The position numbers and the translations under genes were made by a program. This document shows positions 1 through 5,026 of a DNA stretch of 5,799 bases, piece by piece; position 1 is the first letter of the stretch; every line of letters begins with the position of its first letter. The DNA is from Candidatus Avelusimicrobium facis (GTDB taxonomy: Bacteria > Elusimicrobiota > Elusimicrobia > Elusimicrobiales > Elusimicrobiaceae). The notes beneath the pieces were generated by a model. It ran no database searches. It saw only the letters and a list, made by a program, of their open reading frames with translations, and was not told where the DNA came from. The stretch covers positions 1-5,799 of the forward strand of contig CAAFHX010000053.1 in NCBI GenBank assembly GCA_900762815.1. Reading direction: 5' to 3'.

Positions 1-13
1 GTCTCTGCTCAGC

Positions 14-77
14 ATCTTCCATTTTCCCCGTTGTTTATTTAATAAAGGCAACGGCAACTACCAGAAAAATGGAAGAT
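14..77. repeat. Nested inverted repeat (12-bp outer stem)
   Basis: ATCTTCCATTTT at 14-25 pairs perfectly with AAAATGGAAGAT at 66-77. Inside it CCGTTG (28-33) pairs with CAACGG (49-54), around an A+T-rich centre that can fold weakly. Its right arm overlaps the start of the 32-bp repeat at 72-103, so the two structures would compete. No run of T follows on either strand, so it is not a typical intrinsic terminator. Confidence 0.6.
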
Positions 78-103
78 TTTGAACTACAACTTTTCAGGAT
101 GAC
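72..103 (+). repeat. 32-bp REP-like stem-loop repeat, diverged copy
   Basis: It begins GAAGAT and ends GGATGAC, like the copy at 225-256, and has the same total length. The 8-bp stem 76-83/93-100 closes a 9-base loop. Two of the pairs are T-G (78-98 and 79-97), which pair only as G-U in an RNA read from the plus strand. The loop begins CTACA, as in the 225-256 copy, and the downstream CCTT is also shared. This is the most diverged of the three copies and is called on length, ends and conserved pairing. Confidence 0.55.
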
Positions 104-141
104 CTTGTTTTATTTAACGGCAATGCTGTTATAAAAACAAT

Positions 142-173
142 GTCATTCCCGAATGCCCTTGTCGGGAATCTTC
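142..173 (-). repeat. 32-bp REP-like stem-loop repeat, inverted copy
   Basis: The plus strand reads GTCATTCCCGA, a 9-base loop, then TCGGGAATCTTC. The 8-bp stem is ATTCCCGA (145-152) with TCGGGAAT (162-169). It is the reverse-complement orientation of the copies at 72-103 and 225-256. An outer stem CAATGTCA (138-145) with TGACATTG (177-184) shares base 145 with the inner stem and leaves a one-sided bulge of about seven bases on the CTTC side. No T-run follows, so it does not look like a terminator. Confidence 0.75.
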
Positions 174-224
174 CGCTGACATTGAGAACAAAGAAAGTAG
201 TTTTCCTTATTGACTTGATAAGAC

Positions 225-256
225 GAAGATCCCCGACTACATTCCTCGGGGATGAC
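225..256 (+). repeat. 32-bp REP-like stem-loop repeat
   Basis: It reads GAAGATCCCCGA, a 9-base loop CTACATTCC, then TCGGGGATGAC, with an 8-bp stem 229-236/246-253. Compared with the inverted copy at 142-173, the third stem pair is C-G instead of T-A, so pairing is kept by a double change. An outer stem ATAAG (218-222) with CTTAT (257-261) again leaves an asymmetric bulge. With 142-173 it forms an inverted pair 51 bp apart, like a bacterial interspersed mosaic element. Confidence 0.75.
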
Positions 257-326
257 CTTATTGGATAACTACAAGGGCCTTTCGCTGTTGTGTCGTTATG
301 CCATTCGCCGTTTACGCAGCGGCCCT

Positions 327-351
327 CAGAGCGCCGATAAAAAATAAAATT
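327..351 (+). repeat. A+T box with GC-rich flank, copy 1
   Basis: This 25-base segment (CAGAGC, four bases, then ATAAAAAATAAAATT) recurs at 5734-5758 with 23 of 25 bases identical. Its A+T part recurs inverted at 415-430, where it is followed by a related GCTC-containing flank. On the minus strand the box becomes TTTTATTTTTTAT, a terminator-style T-run, and it follows a hairpin in that direction. It is probably a repeated transcription-end module; the shared bases beyond the T-run suggest a dispersed repeat and not chance A+T richness. Confidence 0.6.
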
Positions 352-430
352 TCATACAAAAATCCGCCTTTTGTTTGAGCCGCTCATAAGCGGCGAGTGA
401 AAGGCGGAATAAGAAAATTTTATTTTTTAT
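337..430. terminator. Symmetric bidirectional terminator-like hairpin
   Basis: A hairpin core TCCGCCTTT (363-371) with AAAGGCGGA (400-408) encloses a second perfect stem GCCGCT (379-384) with AGCGGC (389-394) and a 4-base loop. It is flanked by a perfect 16-bp inverted repeat, 337-352 with 415-430, so a run TTTTATTTTTT follows the hairpin on both strands. That is the form of a two-way intrinsic terminator. It could back up the etfA terminator for minus-strand transcripts and stop plus-strand transcripts entering from the left. Function is inferred from structure only. Confidence 0.6.
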
Positions 431-454
431 GCTCCGCAGGCCCGCGGGACCTTT

Positions 455-533
455 GGGCCCGTTTCTGCCCCGGAGAAAAGGACATCTATTCGCGGCGGCC
501 TATAGGGCCTTTTCTGCCCGGGAGAAAAAGACA
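455..533. repeat. Imperfect GC-rich tandem repeat, period about 50 bp
   Basis: A unit of 29-30 bases starting GGGCC, then TTTCTGCCC, then GGAGAAAA and ending GACA occurs at 455-484 and 505-533, with 26 of 30 aligned positions the same. The second unit overlaps the T-run of the etfA terminator, so on the minus strand each unit begins with a T-rich stretch followed by a CCGGG/CCCGG block. No single frame is kept between units, which argues against coding function. Confidence 0.6.
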
Positions 534-566
534 GAAAAGGGCGGGAGAGAAAACACTCCCCCGCCC
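525..566 (-). terminator. Intrinsic terminator of the acyl-CoA dehydrogenase-etfBA operon
   Basis: Read on the minus strand just after the etfA stop, GGGCGGGGGAG (566-556) pairs with CTCTCCCGCCC (549-539) over 11 bp with one G-U, closing a 6-base loop. TTTTCTGTCTTTTT (538-525) follows at once. It starts 17 bp beyond the stop codon. This is a textbook Rho-independent terminator and marks etfA as the last gene of the operon. Confidence 0.87.
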
Positions 567-583
567 GCAAAAGCAAAGTACGG

Positions 584-1780
584 CTATTTATTTTTGGCTT
601 TTTTCACAGCGTCTACCACTTTGGGCATTAATTGCCGCGCATCGCCGACAAAACCGTATTTGCATACGTTAAAGATCGGCGCATTGGCGTCTTTGTTCAC
701 GGCAATAATTACGTCGCTGTGCTCCATGCCCACAATGTGCTGCACCGCGCCGGAAATACCGCACGCCACATACAGCTTGGCCGCCACGGTAACGCCGGAC
801 TGGCCGACCTGTTTTTCTTTGGGTTTGAGCCCCAGGTCAATCGCCGCGCGGGAAGCGCCCACCGCGCCGCCCAGCTCCGCCGCCAGTTGCTCCAGCGTAT
901 CAAAGCCCGCCCGGTCCTTCATGCCGCGGCCGCCGGCGATTACCACCTCGGCCTCGTCTAATTTGTCTTGGGCTGCGTTTTCATCAAAATGCTTGCTGAT
1001 AATGCGCACCTTGCCGGTGGCAGCGGGCACGGGGATTATCTCTTGGACAATCTGCGCCATGCTGCCCGGGCGCGTTACCACCTTTTTAAACACATTGGGG
1101 CGCACCGTGGACATTTGCGGGCGGTAGTCCGGGCATTTGATATCGGCCATGATGTTGCCGCCGAACGCCGGACGGGTTTGAATAAGCAGTCCGTCGGCGA
1201 TAGACAAGCCCGTGCAGTCCGCCGTCAAGCCCACAAACAGCTCAGAGGAAATCCGCGGGGACAAATCACGCCCGATGTAGGTAGACGGATAGAGCACCAC
1301 GCTGGGGCTGTACTTTTTAATCAGACTCACCATGGCGTTGGCGTATGCAGCGGTATTGTAATCGTGGTACGCCGGGCTGTTGACCGCGTAAATTTTATCC
1401 GCGCCGTAAGAGGACAACTCGGCAAAATACTTGTCCACACCGTCGCCGATGACCACCGCGCAAAGTTCCTGGCCCAGCTGGTCGGCCAATTCGCGCCCTT
1501 TGCTGAGCAGTTCAAAGCCCACGGGGCGCACCTTTTGGGTTTTGCCGTCGTCGGAAATTTCAATAAAGGCCCACACATCCTTGTAAGCAGACAGGTCCTT
1601 TTTCTCAGCACCCGCCGTAGGCAAAGACAAAGCCTTGACCGGGCAGACGCTCACGCATGCGCCGCACATGGTGCAGCTGGCGTTGGGCACCGCTTTGCGG
1701 TTGACCAAGGAGAGCGCCCCAAACGGGCAGGTGCCTACGCACTTGCCGCAACCTACGCAGTTAGAAGCTACTTGAATCAT
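584..1780 (-). CDS. etfA: Electron transfer flavoprotein alpha subunit with N-terminal 2[4Fe-4S] ferredoxin domain
   Basis: FAD-binding subunit of a cytoplasmic EtfAB heterodimer that passes electrons between an acyl-CoA dehydrogenase and other carriers. Seen: 398 residues, about 65 more than a plain EtfA. The extra N-terminus is a bacterial ferredoxin domain with C8-x2-C11-x2-C14-x3-C18-P and C36-x2-C39-x2-C42-x3-C46-P. The EtfA domain I follows from about residue 68. The C-terminal FAD domain has GGRG (283-286), ASR (309-311), QVGQSG (324-329) and the EtfA signature 336-362 (LYVACGISG, then QH, then AVN). The start overlaps the etfB stop by 4 bp (ATGA), with AGGAGA 10 bases upstream, so translation is probably coupled. 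Ferredoxin-bearing EtfA subunits are known from CarE and LctC of Acetobacterium woodii, both in bifurcating complexes. Bifurcation here is inferred, not shown. The family call is very secure. Confidence 0.96.
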   Translation of the reverse strand: MIQVASNCVGCGKCVGTCPFGALSLVNRKAVPNASCTMCGACVSVCPVKALSLPTAGAEKKDLSAYKDVWAFIEISDDGKTQKVRPVGFELLSKGRELADQLGQELCAVVIGDGVDKYFAELSSYGADKIYAVNSPAYHDYNTAAYANAMVSLIKKYSPSVVLYPSTYIGRDLSPRISSELFVGLTADCTGLSIADGLLIQTRPAFGGNIMADIKCPDYRPQMSTVRPNVFKKVVTRPGSMAQIVQEIIPVPAATGKVRIISKHFDENAAQDKLDEAEVVIAGGRGMKDRAGFDTLEQLAAELGGAVGASRAAIDLGLKPKEKQVGQSGVTVAAKLYVACGISGAVQHIVGMEHSDVIIAVNKDANAPIFNVCKYGFVGDARQLMPKVVDAVKKAKNK

Positions 1781-2565
1781 TTGACAAAACTCTCCTTTTT
1801 CAAAATTTCAACAAATTTGGCTGCCATTTCCTCCGCCGAGCCGGAAATCATTTCGCCTTTTTGGCGGGCCGCCGGCGGGAAAATGCGCGACACGCGCGTG
1901 GGCGAGCCCTCCAGCCCCAGCTTGTGCGGGTCGGCGCCAATATCGGCCGCCGTCCAAACGGACACCTGCTTGTCCTGCGCCTTGTGCGCCGCCATAAAAG
2001 AGGGATATTTGGCCACGTAATCCACCGGCAGGGTCATGGTAATGAGCACCGGCAGGTCGGCCTCCATAATTTGGTGGCCGCCCTCAATGAGCTTTTTGAC
2101 TACGGCGCGTTGGCCGTCGCTGTCTACATGGTCGCAAAACGTAATCTGCGGGATGCCCAAATGAAAGGCAATGCCCGGACCGGTTTGGGCGGTGTCGCCG
2201 TCAATGGCCATTTGCCCGCAGAGGATTAAATCATACTGACCGATTTTTTTGACCGCCGTGGCCAAAGCATAAGAAGTGGCCCAGGTGTCAGAGCCGGCAA
2301 ATGCGCGGTCGGAGAGCAACACGCCCTCATCGGCGCCCAAGGCCAAGGCCAGGCGCAACACGGCCACCGCCTGATTGGGGCCCATGGAGAGCACCGTCAC
2401 TTTCGCGCCCGTTTTGGCCTTAATGGCCAAGGCTTTTTCCAGCGCGTAGTGGTCATACGGGTTTAAAATGCTGGGCACGCCGGCGCGGATAAGGGTGCCG
2501 GTTTTGGGATCCACTTTCACTTGGGTGGAATCGGGTACTTGTTTAATACATACAATAATATTCAT
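1777..2565 (-). CDS. etfB: Electron transfer flavoprotein beta subunit
   Basis: Partner of EtfA in the EtfAB heterodimer. In bifurcating Etfs this subunit binds the second FAD, the one that splits electrons, where ordinary Etfs bind AMP. Seen: 262 residues, normal length, opening with the classic head IVCIKQVPDS and TGTLIRAGVPSILNP (22-36). The nucleotide-binding motif is IDGDTAQTGP at 121-130; the DGDTAQ form is common in Etfs of anaerobes, including bifurcating ones, but alone does not prove bifurcation. The tail ends in a charged stretch near AEEMAAKFVEIL. Its AAGGAA ribosome site overlaps the stop codon of the dehydrogenase gene, 9 bp upstream, and its own stop overlaps the etfA start. 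The three genes are therefore one transcription unit with coupled translation. Confidence 0.96.
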   Translation of the reverse strand: MNIIVCIKQVPDSTQVKVDPKTGTLIRAGVPSILNPYDHYALEKALAIKAKTGAKVTVLSMGPNQAVAVLRLALALGADEGVLLSDRAFAGSDTWATSYALATAVKKIGQYDLILCGQMAIDGDTAQTGPGIAFHLGIPQITFCDHVDSDGQRAVVKKLIEGGHQIMEADLPVLITMTLPVDYVAKYPSFMAAHKAQDKQVSVWTAADIGADPHKLGLEGSPTRVSRIFPPAARQKGEMISGSAEEMAAKFVEILKKESFVK

Positions 2566-2574
2566 GGCGTTTCC

Positions 2575-4215
2575 TTATGCTTTAAAAGTATCGCGGAGTT
2601 TGGCAGAGACCAAATCTTCGTCGTTAATCAGGCCGGTCATTTTCTCTTCAATACCGACCAGGTTCACCGCCGCAGACAAATCCTGCGCAGAGGCGGCGCC
2701 CACGCCCAAGATGAGCTTCATCCCGTCGGTGGCCACTTTAAACGCGCTCAAGCGGGCGTTCACGCGCGACATCACTTTAAGCGTGTTCAAATCAAAGCGG
2801 CTGCCCTCGGTTACTTTGCCTTCGGCGCATTGGCGCGCAAAGACGGCGGCCACTTCGGCCTCGCTGATGAGGTCGCCCAACATAAAGGTAATATACTGGT
2901 GGCGGGTCAATTTCTGCGCGCGGCAATCCTCCAGCACGCGGGCCAAGGCTCTAAAACCCAAGGCCACGCTGTCGGCCCCCACGTCGGGGTGTTGGGCGTG
3001 CAAGGCTTCAAACTCTTCGGCCTGTTTGATGTAATATTGGCCGCGGGTTTTGAGGTGCTCCTGCCAGCGTCCGCGGAAGATGGTCATTTCCAGCACTTCG
3101 CTGGTGCCCTCGTAAATGCAGGTAATCTTTACGTCGCGTTTGATTTTTTCTACGGCAAATTCTTTGGTGTAGCCAAAGCCGCCCATGGCCTGGATGGCGT
3201 CCTCGGCCGCTTTGTTGCCCGATTCGGTGGCGTACAATTTGGCAATAGCGCCCTCGGTGGCCAAGCCGTGGTTGTTGACCTCCAGCTGTTTGGCCGTCCA
3301 ATCAATGTAGGCGCGGGCCGCTTCAAAGCGTACATAGTGCGGCGTGATGAGCTTTAACATAAAGCCCTGTTTTTGGGCCAACGGACCGCCGGCCTGAATG
3401 CGCTGCTGGGCATACATCAGGGCGGTTTCCACGGCCTCTTCGCCGCCGCCCAACCCAAACGCAGCCACCATCAAGCGGGTGTAGCCAAAGACCGCCTGCG
3501 CCTGCAGAAAGCCTTTGCCTTCTTCCAAGCCGATTAAGTTTTCGGCCGGGACGTACACCTCGTCAAACGCCAAGCCCGCCGTGTTGGAGAGGCGGATGCC
3601 GTGTTTGTCCTCGTGCGCGTCTTGGGTAAAGCCGGGGGTGCCTTTCTCTACGATAAACCAGCTCGGGCCGCCCGGGGCCAAGGCCAACACGGTGTAAATA
3701 TCGGCCACGCCGCCGTTGGAAATCCACATTTTGCTGCCGGTAATTTTGTAACCGACGATTTTGCCGTCTTTTTCCACGCGCTCGGCCCGGGTGCGCAAAG
3801 ACACCAGGTCAGAGCCCGCGTCGGCCTCCGTCGCGCCGTAAGCGACCAGCTTGTTTTCGTGCGCGATTTTTTGGAACCATTTGGCTTTTTGCTCCGGCGT
3901 ACCGCCTACGTTAATCGGGTCGCTGCCCAAAAAGGTGGCAAACACGCCCGTGGCAATGCCCAGGTCAATGCGGGCCAACTGCTCGCAGACGCGGTAAATC
4001 TCGGTGGTTTGGCCGCCCAAGCCGCCGTATTCTTCCGGAATAAGCAAAAGATGTACGCCCAACGTATCGTGGTCATACATCTCTTTTAAAATTTCTAAAG
4101 GAATTTCGTTCTTCGCGTCGTGCTGACGGATGAATTCATGAGAAATGCGGTTCTTGGCGTATTGCTTCAAACTGTCCAGCATCAAGTTCCGCGTGATCAG
4201 GTCGTTTTTAGCCAT
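2575..4215 (-). CDS. Acyl-CoA dehydrogenase family protein with C-terminal extension
   Basis: FAD enzyme that interconverts an acyl-CoA and its 2,3-enoyl-CoA, exchanging electrons with the EtfAB encoded just downstream. Seen: 546 residues, against about 380 for classical short- and medium-chain enzymes. Signature 1 is GATEADAGSD (127-136). Signature 2 runs from Q342 (QAMGGFGY) to D361. IYEGTSE (367-373) carries E369, which aligns with the catalytic base of short- and medium-chain enzymes. About 155 residues after position 390 are an extra mostly helical region, as in very-long-chain and FadE-type members. The start at 4215 is chosen over one 27 codons upstream because GGAGAG lies 8 bases before it. 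It is the first gene of the operon, 99 bp after the prepilin; a TA-rich tract (4231-4246) could hold its -10 box. Physiological direction and substrate are unknown; an enoyl-CoA reductase is as likely as a dehydrogenase. Confidence 0.93.
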   Translation of the reverse strand: MAKNDLITRNLMLDSLKQYAKNRISHEFIRQHDAKNEIPLEILKEMYDHDTLGVHLLLIPEEYGGLGGQTTEIYRVCEQLARIDLGIATGVFATFLGSDPINVGGTPEQKAKWFQKIAHENKLVAYGATEADAGSDLVSLRTRAERVEKDGKIVGYKITGSKMWISNGGVADIYTVLALAPGGPSWFIVEKGTPGFTQDAHEDKHGIRLSNTAGLAFDEVYVPAENLIGLEEGKGFLQAQAVFGYTRLMVAAFGLGGGEEAVETALMYAQQRIQAGGPLAQKQGFMLKLITPHYVRFEAARAYIDWTAKQLEVNNHGLATEGAIAKLYATESGNKAAEDAIQAMGGFGYTKEFAVEKIKRDVKITCIYEGTSEVLEMTIFRGRWQEHLKTRGQYYIKQAEEFEALHAQHPDVGADSVALGFRALARVLEDCRAQKLTRHQYITFMLGDLISEAEVAAVFARQCAEGKVTEGSRFDLNTLKVMSRVNARLSAFKVATDGMKLILGVGAASAQDLSAAVNLVGIEEKMTGLINDEDLVSAKLRDTFKA

Positions 4216-4220
4216 GGGAT

Positions 4221-4230
4221 ACTCTCTCCA
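4221..4230 (-). promoter_or_regulatory. Ribosome binding site deciding the dehydrogenase start
   Basis: The minus strand reads TGGAGAGAGT followed by five bases and ATG at 4215. The candidate start 27 codons upstream (4296) has no purine-rich site and would add a non-conserved leader, so this site fixes the start. Confidence 0.75.
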
Positions 4231-4314
4231 TTTCTTATATATATAGTAATGATACCAATTTTTGAGTTCCGCCGCACCCCCAAAACGGCAAACCAAGGCC
4301 AGGACCTGCCCAGA

Positions 4315-4848
4315 TTATTTGAGCATATAATAGCGCCCTCCACCGTTTACGGCGCTGGAATCGCTATCAAAGGTCCCCATGCTCTTACAAATTTCTTCCG
4401 CTTGGGCGCTTTTGTCGGCCGAAACCCAACACCAAATTTTTCCGCTATTCACCGGTATCGCTGAGCGGGCGCTTTGCACGGGATGGGCTTCATAGTGGGG
4501 CAAATCCGGCGAAGCCGCCTTGGCCTGCACAGACCCCTGTGCGGTAATGCGAAACATATATTTTAAAGGCTGCGTGCTGTCGGGCGAGGTGGTAAAAATT
4601 CTGTCAGCCGGGAGACCGATATCCAGCTCCTCCGCGCTCTGCGGCATGGAGCCATTGCTCATATAATACAATTCCGTTGCCTGCACCAAAGATTTAACTA
4701 CCGGCAGCGCCTGGGCCGCGCGGGATTTGTTTACTGCCTTTGTGTATTGCGGCAGAGCCATCGCCGCCAGAATACCGATGATGAGTACAACAACAAGGAG
4801 TTCAATGAGTGTAAAGCCGCCTAAACGGGCCGTAGAGCGATTTTTCAT
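4315..4848 (-). CDS. Type IV prepilin-like protein (two-cysteine type)
   Basis: Secreted pilin or pseudopilin subunit, anchored in the inner membrane before assembly into a type IV pilus-like fibre or secretion pseudopilus. Seen: 177 residues with an 11-residue basic leader ending GG. The prepilin peptidase site is G11|F12, E16 is the conserved Glu5 of the mature protein, and a hydrophobic helix covers residues 12-33. The head FTLIELLVVVLIIGILAA equals that of the neighbour at 5027-5524. The C-terminal half is soluble, with C140 and C154 (then K) able to form a disulfide loop, and ends GGGRYYMLK. AGGAA lies 7 bases before the start. A possible promoter lies at 4888-4915. No clear terminator is seen in the 99 bp before the dehydrogenase gene, so read-through is possible. 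Which pilin class it belongs to cannot be decided; no assembly genes are in the window. Confidence 0.9.
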   Translation of the reverse strand: MKNRSTARLGGFTLIELLVVVLIIGILAAMALPQYTKAVNKSRAAQALPVVKSLVQATELYYMSNGSMPQSAEELDIGLPADRIFTTSPDSTQPLKYMFRITAQGSVQAKAASPDLPHYEAHPVQSARSAIPVNSGKIWCWVSADKSAQAEEICKSMGTFDSDSSAVNGGGRYYMLK

Positions 4849-4867
4849 AATAGGGTTCCTTTTTTGC

Positions 4868-4893
4868 TAAATTTTGCTTCTACGCAAAATTTA
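4868..4893. repeat. Perfect 10-bp inverted repeat over the prepilin promoter
   Basis: TAAATTTTGC (4868-4877) and GCAAAATTTA (4884-4893) are exact reverse complements separated by 6 bases. The element covers the proposed -10 box and start of transcription of the prepilin gene at 4315-4848. It has no following T-run on either strand, so it is not a terminator. It may be a repressor operator or a 5' leader hairpin ending 7 bases before the AGGAA ribosome site. Confidence 0.6.
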
Positions 4894-4915
4894 CCAAAAA
4901 AAAAACATTGTGCAA
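4888..4915 (-). promoter_or_regulatory. Putative sigma-70-type promoter with T10 spacer for the prepilin at 4315-4848
   Basis: On the minus strand TTGCAC (4915-4910) is followed by a 16-base spacer and TAAATT (4893-4888). The spacer contains ten consecutive T (4905-4896). Transcription would start near 4881, leaving a leader of about 30 bases. Box matches are moderate, four of six for -10, so this is a prediction. Confidence 0.4.
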
Positions 4916-4948
4916 GCTTTTTAAAATAGGTTGCCCACTTCCACGACG

Positions 4949-4989
4949 AAAAAAGCCATAAATAGCCCCGGGGCTTTTACTCCCCGGGG
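4949..4989 (-). terminator. Possible terminator of the six-cysteine prepilin gene
   Basis: Downstream of the stop at 5027, the minus strand has CCCCGGGG, an 8-base loop AGTAAAAG, and CCCCGGGG again (4989-4966). Ten bases later comes TTTTTT (4954-4949). An alternative stem AAAAGCC/GGCTTTT ends directly in this T-run. The GC-rich stem is strong, but the gap before the T-run makes the call moderate. It would separate the two prepilin transcripts. Confidence 0.5.
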
Positions 4990-5004
4990 ATTTGTATAAC
5001 TAAC

Positions 5005-5022
5005 GCCCGCTTTTACCCGGGC
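5005..5022. repeat. Small GC hairpin with a GGTAAAAG loop
   Basis: GCCCG (5005-5009) pairs with CGGGC (5018-5022), five bases downstream of the prepilin gene end. Its minus-strand loop GGTAAAAG almost equals the loop AGTAAAAG of the hairpin at 4966-4989, so the two may be related copies. No T-run follows directly. Confidence 0.45.
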
Positions 5023-5026
5023 CAGA

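Larger units (their letters stand above)
1..583. other. Gene-free, repeat-rich region downstream of etfA
   Basis: I see no convincing protein-coding gene in these 583 bases. Short open frames exist on both strands, but they lack good ribosome sites and are made of repeat sequence. The stretch holds a nested inverted repeat (14-77), three copies of a 32-bp stem-loop repeat (72-103, 142-173, 225-256), an A+T box that forms one side of a symmetric hairpin terminator (337-430), a GC-rich imperfect tandem repeat (455-533) and the etfA terminator (525-566). It looks like an intergenic sink for small palindromic repeats at the 3' end of the redox operon. Confidence 0.7.

Noticed and set aside
72..256. 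A CRISPR array
   Set aside because: Only three copies, in mixed orientation, with diverged sequences, unequal spacing and no cas genes in view; the pattern fits palindromic interspersed repeats.
252..347. A 31-codon plus-strand frame ending PQSADKK
   Set aside because: It starts inside the stem-loop repeat without a proper Shine-Dalgarno and ends in the A+T box; the composition is repeat-like.
420..485. A 21-codon minus-strand frame ending PAEHKK
   Set aside because: It has no ribosome site, lies after a strong terminator and is composed of repeat sequence. Its resemblance to the other KK tails follows from the DNA repeat.
397..1127. Plus-strand open frames starting at 397 and 429 near the etfA end
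   Set aside because: They run through the hairpin terminator, the tandem repeat and then antisense through etfA. The proline/arginine-rich products come from the GC-rich repeat.
968..2020. Long plus-strand open frame opposite etfA and etfB (350 codons)
   Set aside because: It lies wholly antisense to two well-conserved genes, and its product is rich in H, R and G with no family features, as expected from the complement of GC-rich codons.
2521..3357. Plus-strand open frame opposite the dehydrogenase gene (278 codons), and another at 3601-4089
   Set aside because: Both are antisense to clear acyl-CoA dehydrogenase signatures and have no recognisable motif or ribosome site.
4216..4296. 27-codon upstream extension of the dehydrogenase
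   Set aside because: It has no ribosome site, and the good GGAGAG would fall inside it. The leader is not typical of the family, which is cytoplasmic.
4868..4893. The promoter palindrome as an intrinsic terminator
   Set aside because: On the plus strand the stem is followed by CC and then A, and on the minus strand by GC and then A. Neither gives the T-run required.
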